Part shown: in pieces, positions 1-8,257 of the stretch | How the letters are laid out: each line of letters begins with the position of its first letter | How positions within the stretch are numbered: position 1 is the stretch's first letter | The notes under the pieces: model-generated | What the model saw: only the letters and a program-made list of their open reading frames with translations | Database searches by the model: none | Told to the model about the DNA's origin: nothing | Assembly (NCBI GenBank): GCA_029747585.1 | Contig: JAPEVF010000906.1 | Span: 1 to 18,155, forward strand | Reading direction: 5' to 3' | DNA length: 18,155 bases | From: Pleurotus djamor | Lineage: Eukaryota; Basidiomycota; Agaricomycetes; Agaricales; Pleurotaceae | Made by a program: the position numbers and the translations under genes

Positions 1-627
1 AAAGGCATACCATGCCATCGGAAACCAAACCGAAGGCATGCACGCTTCCGCTTCCCTACGACGCGAATCGCTGGACGTTGACGGGCGCTTCGCGCTGCTC
101 TTTGCGAAGAGGTCCTCGTTCAACGTTCAACGTTCATCCTTCATCTCTGTCTCGCTACAACTCATTACAACATGTAACGACGCTTTCACGAATCAGTATT
201 GCTAGATGCACGTCCCTCGGCTCCGGTCAGATCCATCTAGCACAGTCCGTCACAATGGCAGTGTACTCTGGAAGAAAGGAAGAAGTCGAATGACATTGAG
301 CGCTGAGCGCGAGCTTCGGCAGCAAATGTGGTGGCTGTTTCTGTGTCCCAGGACTCCCATCTCATGCAGAGCCACTAACGTAAGGGTCATATATGCCCTC
401 TTCGACCTATCGCGAACAGAACCATGCCAGTACCAGAAGCCACATTGATATCGAGTGGTTTCTGATCCTATACCCTGTGGGTACTTCGCAGAGTCTCAAG
501 CGCAAGTCAAACACCTAGCTCCACTATATGACTCCCGTCAATAGTCAAGAAGGGAGCCCATCTTTGATCTCACCACGGAAGACAAATGCACCCGTCATCG
601 TGCCCATATAAGCTTCTTTCTGTCAAG
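1..627. other. 5' flank without a recognisable gene
   Basis: Short open frames exist on the + strand, but they show no family motif, no plausible splice structure and no recognisable domain. Near 118-142 there is a small direct repeat, a GTTCAAC heptamer twice followed by a GTTCATC variant, in a pyrimidine-rich stretch that could be 5' untranslated sequence. GGCAT and ATGCC face each other at 4-16, which is too short to interpret. The part nearest 628 is presumably promoter and leader of the following 7TM gene, but no clear TATA box was seen. Confidence 0.4.
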
Positions 628-1816
628 ATGTCTCGGTTCTCAAATCCACCTATGCCGACTCTCAATCCTGCTTGGACCCCCCCTGGAAATCTATTCACTG
701 AGAAGACATGGTTGGTTTATCGGTGCAATCCTTGTGGCTCTATCCTACGGTATCATCCTCGTCCAGTCCGTTTGGTGTTTCAAATTACTCTATGCTTCCA
801 TGGGCCCATCCAATCGCCATCAGCGGATCATATTGCTGATCTACGTGATGCTCACCTTCATCTCTGCGACCCTGTTTTTTGCTGGCACCGTCTGGATAAC
901 CCAATTGAGCTTCATAGACTATAGGTTACACCCAGGTGGTGCTGGTCAGTCTCTGCCCAGACTTAGTGTCCTCAATGCGTATGACTTACTACTTGACTTA
1001 GCCGCTTTTGAAGTTGACTTCTTCTCGAAACCTATTGATGCTATGGCAAACATCGCTGCTACTTTCGCGAACTGGTTAAGCGAGGGTCTCATGGTCAGTT
1101 TGAGCTGATACTCAGGTCAAGTAGTATCTTAATCGTCAACTTCTTCCAGTGCTGGCGGTGTGTCGTTATATATGAATCCTGCGGAGAAGCGCGATTCTCT
1201 CGGCTGAGACGAGGAATACCAATGGCTCTGTATGCCTCAGAGCTAGGTGCGTGTTGCTACACTTCTTCCATGCGGATCTTCACACTATCTGGTTTAGTCC
1301 TCGGAAGTCTGTGGATGGTCCAAGTCTCTTCCCCATCCTCTTCTCCTTGGACGCCCTCTACACTTGGATCGACGAACATCAACTTTACACTCCCTTACAT
1401 TTCCCTCGCTCTGGCCTTGAATGTCCTGTCAACATTGGCCATCGCTGGGCGTTTACTCTACTATCGCCACATAACGAGCGTATTAGGCAGTAGCAGGGGG
1501 AAAGGGTATCTTGGCATCGTTCCCATGATTGTCGAAAGCGCAGCGTTGTTCTGCGCCATGGTCCTCCTCTTTCTGGTGACATACATCATGGGCCACCCGC
1601 TGCAAAATACCTTCTTCCAGCTCTTTGGTATTGCTCAGGTAAGTTCGTGTTTTCTTTTCTTCCATCAATAATTCACCAGCTTGTTATCTGAAGATGATAC
1701 CTTCGTGAATGATCATCCATCGCGTCGCCGTAGGCAAGGCATGGACAAATGATCAGACAACCCAAATTTTCAGCGCGATACAGTTTCCTTCCGATACCAC
1801 TGCCAGCCCATGTTAG
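628..1816 (+). pseudogene. Seven-transmembrane protein gene, apparently disabled
   Basis: This is a multi-pass membrane protein of the large, uncharacterised seven-helix family of Agaricomycetes; the family function is not established. The exon model is 628-944, 1002-1093, 1150-1246, 1298-1638 and 1694-1816, with GT-AG introns of 57, 56, 51 and 55 nt. Hydrophobic segments include SYGIILVQSVWCFKLL, RIILLIYVMLTFISATLFF, the CWRCVVIY region, ISLALALNVLSTLAIAG and ESAALFCAMVLLFLVTYIM. The last exon has the family-like ending MIIHRVAVGKAWTND. Two lesions are visible. The N-terminal frame from ATG 628 (MSRFSNPPMPTLNPAW...) joins the helix-1 frame only if four bases of a GGTTGGTT duplication near 710-717 are ignored. 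In the final exon a TGA at 1706-1708 interrupts the frame just before MIIHRV. Either the gene is decayed or a different N-terminal exon is used. The family assignment rests on topology and remembered motif pattern, not on a search. Confidence 0.6.
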
Positions 1817-2900
1817 CATGTAGTAGCAAAAGAATCAATATCGACCTCGCCCACATGGGTTACCTGCGCTACTCCCGAGCGAACCTTTCTTCCTTGCGCC
1901 CACAAAACTTGGATTCATACGCGAACGTTGGCGTATGGACATCATTCTGTATATCGTCAAGAGCTCCTCGGCAGGTCTATATCTCTTCCCGTTCTCTGTG
2001 GCCTCTTCATTGTTGAAGTCGGGTTCACAGAGATCACAAGAATTTATTCCATCGGATGGTGATATTCTTAGGGATGTCGTTTTATCTGCCGATCTGCCTT
2101 TCCTGCAGAAGAAAGTGGTGTTTTGGACTGCATCTCGACTACGAAGCAGTGAACACAAGGATCATGAGCTCTGTCTAAGGGTAGCGGTTTCGCTCAGTGA
2201 TCCGACGACTGGGAAGCTCGAGAATCTGGGACCTTGCATGCGCCATCGTACGTCACGCAATCCTTCATGCCCATACCAATACCAAGTCAACGAAAATAAC
2301 AATAACATTCCTGTCCTTCGGCGAAGCATGGCAACATTCTGCACAATCTAAACGATGCAAATGGAATGTATGCCTTCCATGAAACTGTCGCACCACGCAG
2401 GAATTTCCCCCTTTCCCTTCCAAAGTTACGCCACTGGAAGGTTATCCTCTCGTCGTTGTACGTTTGTTCACTCGAATTTTGAGAGGTCAGAATCTTCGAC
2501 CAAAGTTGATTCCGAGCATGAGTGACAGTAGCATGTCCAGACCACTGTCAATATTAACTCACTGACAGCACACGAATCCCTAGCCCGCTCAGAGGGTGAA
2601 CAAAGGGAGAAATCTACATCTACCCGATACAGTATATTTGGACGTCTCTAGGGATCTCCTTTGCTAACGACACAGAATGCAGGAACCGACGGTTACACGG
2701 TTGGATGCATGATTTGCACCCTGCAAACAGCCGTCAGTTGGCGGTGCTGGCGGTCAAGGATGTAACTTCGGTGCTCTCTGGTTATGCATTATGAGTGAAC
2801 TCTTCCGCGAGAAGTTCAAGTTCAGGTTGGGACAGGTTGCTTGGAGTTGCTTGGATCCAAAGGCGACGCCTTTCCGCCCCTGTCCCTGGAGTCGCATCTT
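1817..2900. other. Intergenic stretch with coding-like scraps, no assignable gene
   Basis: About 1.1 kb without a recognisable gene. The longest + frame (1935-2351) has no family motif and no convincing splice continuation. A second stop-free + frame, roughly 2308-2479 and ending at TGA 2480-2482, contains MYAFHETVAPRRNFPLSLPK and looks protein-like, so it may be the last exon of a decayed gene, but no upstream exon could be joined to it. A 14-mer at 2172-2185 recurs at 4231-4244. From about 2890 the sequence is the leader of FunK1 copy A, similar to the leader of copy B. Confidence 0.35.
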
Positions 2901-2967
2901 TGAACAAAATTAAACAGCTTTCTTACCTTTTTCTTCCTTCGCTGTAATATTCCTTTCGCATTGGATC

Positions 2968-3795
2968 ATGGAGAATATAAGCAAGGTATGCCGCAACCCC
3001 AGCGACTCCTACGCCCAAGCTACTCCGATCCTTCGTCGTTTGGTTCTCAACACCACCAGTCGTGCTTTATTGGAGGCTGACAGTTTCTTGGAGATTGTAC
3101 AAGGGGTCCGTGCAGCGTTGAATGGTACGCGCATCCGTACCAAACTCACTCCTGCTTCTGATACTTTACCGATTATCCCCAGGACATCAGAGTCTATTCA
3201 CTCAAAATATTCTTCGCAGTGCTGTCAGCTCCCACACTGTAGTGCTCTCCACCGGGTCTCCACCCGAACCTGGGAAGGAAGGATTTTTGAATGACCTGGA
3301 CTTTTCCCGTATCCAGGAAATAGTAAAGCAAAATACTCAAGAATATCCGCCACCGAGCTTGTCGAAGGATTGGAAGAGAGTAGAAAAGTCGAACATGAAG
3401 CCCGACACGACATAGAATCTTTCATTTGGGTTCTCGCTTACGCTCTTGCGCGTCGCATGCTCAATGAAAGTACTCTCAACAGGGACCTCCCTTCGCAGAC
3501 GAAGGAACAGGTTTCTGAATTCTTCGCTTTAGCATGGGGTAGCACATCCTTGACTGCCATCCACACAACGAAAAGGGCCTTGGCTCCGTTGAGACCGGCC
3601 TCGTATATTTCTATCTCTTCCACATTACTCCCCATTCCGATTTACTCACTTTTTAAGAGTTTATCCAATGTCATGGGCACGTATTTGGTTGATCCCGACC
3701 CCATGGACCCATCCCAACTTATCGTACCGTTGACTTACGAAGACGTTTCCTCCAAGCTCGATATGTGTATACTTGCCCTAGAATCCCCTTCATAG
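2968..3795 (+). pseudogene. FunK1-type kinase, internally deleted copy A
   Basis: This is a remnant of a fungal-specific protein kinase (FunK1 class), recognised by its alignment with copy B at 5235-7532. The first exon (2968-3124) opens with MENISK, equivalent to MYDISE of copy B, then jumps in frame to the middle of the kinase (RNPSDSYAQATPILRRLV). An intron at 3125-3182 (58 nt) sits where copy B has one at 6738-6792. The next exon carries GKEGFLNDLDFSRIQ, the DFG-loop equivalent. The catalytic-loop block that reads ILHRDVSPGN in copy B reads ILRSAVSSHT here, so His-Arg-Asp is gone. A second deletion after the KQNTQEY segment shifts the frame, and the reading stops at TAG 3413-3415. The distal lobe (VEHEARHDIESFIWVLAYA onwards) continues in another frame from about 3340 to the stop at 3795. 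A 129-aa truncated product from ATG 2968 is still possible. It is unlikely to be an active kinase. Confidence 0.75.
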
Positions 3796-3799
3796 TACA

Positions 3800-4178
3800 A
3801 TGGTTGAAAATCCTTCCGGCAGTCAATGTAATTCGCCGCCCACAACGGAGCCTATCTTCGATCGTTATGCATTGTTGTGTTCTCAAATTATTCTGGCTGG
3901 GTCGGATCGCCGTGCCCTGTGCACAGGAAACCTTGATTCGTTCTTCCTCATTGAAGTTGCCTCTTCCTAGACCTAGATGCTGTTGAGGGTTCCGGTTCTC
4001 AAATCAACGGCATCAAAAGGTATCTCCAAGTTTTCATCCGTAAACCTCGTCATTTAATCCCAATTTGTACAGATGCGAAGAGCCTGCTTCTTCACAGTAT
4101 TCTGTTGACCCTTTTGGTGTTTTCTTGTCTACCCATCCAGCCGTCCAACTTAGAAACAAAGTTTTCCGGCCGATTTAG
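3800..4178 (+). pseudogene. Small coding-like relic, unknown family
   Basis: An ATG at 3800 opens a 56-codon frame (it begins MVENPSGSQCNS and contains PIFDRYALLCSQIILAGSDR) that ends at TAG 3968-3970. In the neighbouring frame, LDLDAVEGSGSQINGIK runs to a good donor at 4020. A 53-nt GT-AG intron (4020-4072) then joins it to an exon reading CEEPASSQYSVDPFGVFLS and THPAVQLRNKVFRPI, with a stop at 4176-4178. Both parts look like real protein, but they are one frame apart around 3955-3970 and no intron was found that reconciles them, so a small indel is suspected. The family is not recognised. The gene starts only 5 bp after the stop of FunK1 copy A on the same strand. It could instead be two chance open frames. 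Confidence 0.3.
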
Positions 4179-5150
4179 TAGGCTACCTCTGATCCCACAG
4201 GAAGCCATCGAGCAGAATGCTGACGAACGGTGTCTAAGGGTAGCTCCGCTTGATCCCAACGCGTCAGAGATGAGGTACGGTGCGCAATTCTCCACCCTAA
4301 CAACCGATACCGAGTGATAATAATAATATACAGGTATCGAAAGTTTATTCTCAGCGTAAGCAACGGAAAGGGAATCAAGTACTCTCGGAGAGGAGTCGCA
4401 GAAATGCTCACCCCCTGCACAATCGTCTCGTCTGTAAACAGCCTGGGTTCTGATGGTATACCAAACCCGGACTTTCCCCCGACCCCGGGGGCCCAGCGCA
4501 GACATCATTGTACGATCGACGCATGGCTAGATCTCCTTCGCCCTCAATTCATGTGTCCTTACACTTGAATACCCTAAACGGTGCAAAGTAAGCAGTTCAT
4601 TTAAGAGGATGAGTCACTCGTCCGAGATGGGTGATTCGCAACCTGCGGGCGTACTAGTGACGGCTCACCAACGGAGTCAGAACTTGAGATGCGAGTGCCC
4701 CCTTGGCGCGTCTGTGTCACACCCTGTTTGAAAAGTAGGGTCCTCCTTCAAAAAACAATGGAAGATCTAGGGTGAGTTCATCGATTGAAGCCATACTTGA
4801 ATATCAGCGTCACGAATAGGGGTGCAAATGGCACAGACCTCGAAACTCGGAGGGGAGATACTCAACATGCTTCAGACTTCTACGCCGCCGATAGGGTCGT
4901 TTCGGTTGTTTCCAGGATGGGGACGTGTTCAGACTCAGCGAACCATTGCCTAAGCGCTGAAGCGTGCGCTACATCCCCATACGGATTTCTCGACCCTTGT
5001 GAAAATCGAACATTCGAACATACGTTCAGTCCAAACTCACCTTTGACTCACCTTGTATCCCACTGTGGGCGCCATCGTTGCATGTGAGCATTTGGGTTCT
5101 GTCAACAATTCCTGAGGCGTTGACATTGTGATGCTAGAAACCCCACCCNN
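4179..5150. other. Intergenic region without an assignable gene
   Basis: Nearly 1 kb with only unconvincing open frames on both strands, for example a 100-codon + frame at 4785-5087 and a 138-codon - frame at 4092-4508. Neither shows a domain, low-complexity signature or splice continuation. The 14-mer at 4231-4244 (TGTCTAAGGGTAGC) matches 2172-2185 exactly. The right end runs into the N gap at 5149-5150. Confidence 0.4.
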
Positions 5151-5158
5151 TTTTTTTT
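5149..5158. other. Assembly ambiguity: NN followed by a T8 run
   Basis: Two undetermined bases sit between a C-rich stretch and eight T residues, directly upstream of the region where the leaders of the two FunK1 copies become similar. It is a local basecalling or gap-closing problem, and it warns that homopolymer lengths nearby, such as the G8 run at 6541-6548, may be wrong. Confidence 0.95.
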
Positions 5159-5234
5159 AGTTGAACAGTTTTCTTACCCTTTTCGCTGTTTCTGGCATCG
5201 TCTCTTGAATCTCTGTACCTTCAGCATCTAGCCT

Positions 5235-7532
5235 ATGATGTACGATATAAGCGAGGTATGCTCAAGTCGATCCTCCAACACCAACATGGCTGATCCCTCC
5301 ATCTCTCCTCACAAGTTCGGGACCAGTTTTACGTCCTTCACGTGCAAGCCTGTCAACTCGGAGGACGTTCGCAGCGCCCTTAAAGTTGAGCTTTCTGGTA
5401 GAGTCGTGGTCGATTCTGAGCAGGTCATGCGCCGTCTACGCGTCGAAAACGTACCAGAGACCTTTGTTACCGACTTGCTCAGGGATTTTGGGCAGCGCCA
5501 GAGTCTCGCCATTTCATCTCTTCAAGAACTCGTCGCAGGTGCTGAGGGCGCTGGCTCGAGAAAGTCCGATGAGAAAGCGATGTACCCCCATCTCGTGCGT
5601 TCAATCCATCAACTAGTCTCTTTATCCTTGCCAAATGCTCACTGAGATACAGCAAAGTATATTAGACGATATTACCGACTTCGGAAGCGAGTCCGCCACA
5701 CGCTGCTTCAACAACACCCACAAGGTGAAGGTCAAAGGTGAAGTTCATATCAGTGGGTTTCCAGCTGTGAGTCCGGATTTTCGGTGTGGAGCGCGTGGTG
5801 CGCCTAGAGAGCCATACACATGGCGCGGGATGGATAGCTTTCTCGAAGTAAAGCCCAAGTCCACACAGGGACTTGTTCCCAGGAGCGCCGATCTCGAGAA
5901 GGTCGCCCGAACCCTTGCTCAGACTGCTGATTATGCGCGTCTTCACCTTTCCTCTCGACCATTCCAGCTCTTCTCGATCGCAGTAGTGGTCTCTGGCTCC
6001 AAGTTTGTCGTGGCCATCTTCGATCGCGATGGAGTAACCGTGTCCAGCGACTTCGACATGTGGCAAGATATCGAAGTCTTTGTGCGCGTCATCCGCCAGA
6101 TCACTCACGGCTTATCTCCCATCGAGCTCGGGCAGGACCCATCCGTACAGGAGCTGCCAGCCGAAAGTCCTCTATTGAATAAGGTCCACACGAAGCAACT
6201 GGAATTGTGTACTCCACCCGCGACAGTTTCATTTCCATCGTATCTAGTTACCTGCCCTCGCCAACTGAGCCCGCGCCCCGCGACCCCCTTTGATGCTACA
6301 GAGGAACAGTGGACCTCTGACCAATGGGTCACTATCGGACCGCCCATTTGGACTAGCCTGTCACTGTGTGGCCGCTCAACGTCTGTTTGGCGAGTGACGC
6401 GCGTAGAGGACGGCAAGATCGTCAATATCAACGAAATTCGCATCCTCAAGAATTCCTGGAGACGTAGCAATCGAGACTCCGAGTCCGCTATCTATCAGAG
6501 CATCAAAACGCACCCATCTGGCGTAGCCAAATTCCTCCAAGGGGGGGGACGTCATGGTCCCTGGTACCACGGGTGTCATTCGCGTCGATCACTTACGCAA
6601 CCCCAACCAGACGCCTGGATACTATACACAAGCTACTGCTATTCTTCATCGATTAGTTCTCAACACCACAGGTCGTGCATTATGGGAGGGTGACAGCTTT
6701 TTGGATATTGTCAAAGGGGTACGTGCTGCAGTGAAGGGTATGTGCGTTTCTCTTCCTCTGTCAGTCTGAGATCTGATGCTTCGTCGCAACAGGGCACCAA
6801 GACCTATGCAATCAAGATATACTACATCGTGACGTTAGCCCTGGCAATGTACTGCTGTCAGCCGAGTAAGCCTGGGAAAGAAGGTTTCCTGACCGACTTG
6901 GATTTCGCCCGTATCCAGACTATAGTAAAGCACGATATTCAAGAACATCTACTCACGGACGGGAGCGTCGTTCGATCCAAACATACCAGATGGGGCGACG
7001 CCAAGCGCGGCGTTGAGATGACCGTAAGTTATAGCCCCCCAACCACCATTGTCTCAGCGCCTCAATATGACAATTTGTCGAATAGGGAACGGTTCAGTTC
7101 ATGGCCATTTCACTTGTCAATGGATTGGTCTCCAACATAGTTGTCGAGCACGTGGTCCACCACGACGTAGAATCCTTCATCTGGGTTCTTGCCTACGCTG
7201 CTGCACGTCTCGTGTTCAACAATAGCCATCTCAGCGACGTCACGCAAACCAAGCAAGCCGTTTCCTTATTCTTTGCTTCGGCGTGGGGTCCCGCATCTTT
7301 AACGGCCATTCTCAACGCGAAAAGATCCCTACAGGCGTTGTTACCCCCAACCCAGATTACCCACCTTTTCCCCGACCCACTCCTTCACCTGTTGCACACT
7401 TTGCATGACTTCTTTCATGATCAATTGAAAGTGTTTGCGAGCCGTCCTCCGCTAACCCACGACGAGTTACTAGTTGAACTTGACAAGTGTGTAGATGCGC
7501 TTGAGTCACCTGGATATCAAGGCCTTAAGTAG
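5235..7532 (+). pseudogene. FunK1-type protein kinase with nuclease-like N-terminus, copy B (two frame breaks)
   Basis: A fungal-specific serine/threonine kinase-like protein (FunK1 class). ATGs at 5235/5238 and 5286 are in one frame; 5238 aligns with the start of copy A. Exons are 5235-5594, 5653-6737, 6793-7023 and 7086-7532; introns are 58, 55 and 62 nt. Numbering from ATG 5286: an N-terminal region at about 150-240 has D164, E168 and K170 (MDSFLEVKPK), Q193 and Y197, resembling a PD-(D/E)xK nuclease core. The kinase begins near WTSDQWVTIGPPIW, with K369 in ILKNSW and E380 in SESAIY. After the first frame break come GDVMVPGTTG, ILHRDVSPGNVLL (catalytic loop), GFLTDLDFARIQ (DFG equivalent), GTVQFMAISLVNG and HHDVESFIWVLAYA. 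Two lesions break the frame: one extra G in the G8 run at 6541-6548, and GAG-TAAG-CCT at 6864-6873. Otherwise the gene is full length, so assembly error for the first break and genuine decay are both possible. It is a tandem paralogue of copy A. Confidence 0.8.
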
Positions 7533-7954
7533 AGTATTCCAGATATTGCATTCCATCCAGCCTTCGTCCTATGTACTGACATACATGGACAATCAGCCAG
7601 TTACGCAGCGACCCGTAATGTAGAAAAATTATAAAGGTTTCGGTACGATATTCAGCGCCTAGGAACATGTTGATAGGCGCTCAATGAAGTGCCACTTTGC
7701 ATTGACTCAGCATTGACTTTCCTTACTTTCCTTCAACTTTCCATCGAGTTTATTTCTTGCTTCGTCGACGTCGTTCACGACGTTGAACTCGCTTTCGGAC
7801 TGCATCTAGGACACTTTAGAAAAGTGCCACCCTTATGCCGTGCCTCAGTGGCAGCTCGGCATTGTTTTCAAACGAGCACTGTTAGGACGGCCACATTCGC
7901 CACCACGACTACGACGACTACGACGACTACGACTACGACGACCTATAAGCTACA
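7533..7954. other. Spacer and upstream region of the Ser-rich gene
   Basis: The sequence between the stop of FunK1 copy B and ATG 7955 contains no supported gene. It ends in pyrimidine- and ACG/ACT-rich sequence typical of a fungal 5' leader, including the microsatellite at 7905-7942. A TATAAG at 7944-7949 lies too close to ATG 7955 to drive it, but is at a reasonable distance from ATG 8109. Confidence 0.4.
7905..7942 (+). repeat. ACG/ACT trinucleotide microsatellite
   Basis: An almost uninterrupted run of ACG and ACT triplets (CGACTACGACGACTACGA type), about 38 bp, lies immediately upstream of the ATG at 7955. It is probably in the 5' leader of the Ser-rich gene and is likely length-polymorphic. 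Confidence 0.85.
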
Positions 7955-8257
7955 ATGAACTTCCCACCGTCTTCTCAAATACCCATACCGAGCTCTCAAA
8001 CTTTGTTTTCTTCAGGGATTCCAATGTCGCAGCCAACTATCGGGTGGCATTCCCAATCAAAGGTGACTTTGCCGACACTGGACGCGTTTTCTGTAGTGAA
8101 GACGCGCCATGATGGCAGTCGGAGTGGGTCTAGCTCTAAGAACATGCATAGAGGGAGACAGGGAGCGCTTGGGTTGGGTGGGGGAAGCAGTGAGCCCTTT
8201 GCTCTATCAAGTAGAAGCTATGCTGACGAGGACTTTCTTAGCGCCGGAGAGAACTAG
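7955..8257 (+). other. Overlapping upstream frame (alternative N-terminus or uORF)
   Basis: A 100-codon frame starting at ATG 7955 (it begins MNFPPSSQIPIPSSQTLF and later has TLPTLDAFSVVKTRHDGS and SSRSYADEDFLSAGEN). It overlaps the first 150 bases of the 606-aa frame that starts at 8109. Its composition is as protein-like as the main frame, so it may be the true N-terminus with a missed intron or an indel near 8060-8260. Joining it by splicing needs an intron of length 3n+1. The best donor (GTGACT at 8063) paired with the TAG at 8096 gives only 34 nt and an immediate TGA. The alternative is a long upstream ORF that represses translation of the main ORF. Confidence 0.4.

Noticed and set aside
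2285..2400. SFGEAWQHSAQ in one + frame, reminiscent of the FGEGWHNNHH motif of fatty acid desaturases
   Set aside because: The histidine pairs are absent, the frame has no other desaturase motif, and it is short.
4092..4508. 138-codon minus-strand frame
   Set aside because: It lies opposite the coding-like relic at 3800-4178 and non-coding sequence, with no domain or conserved composition.
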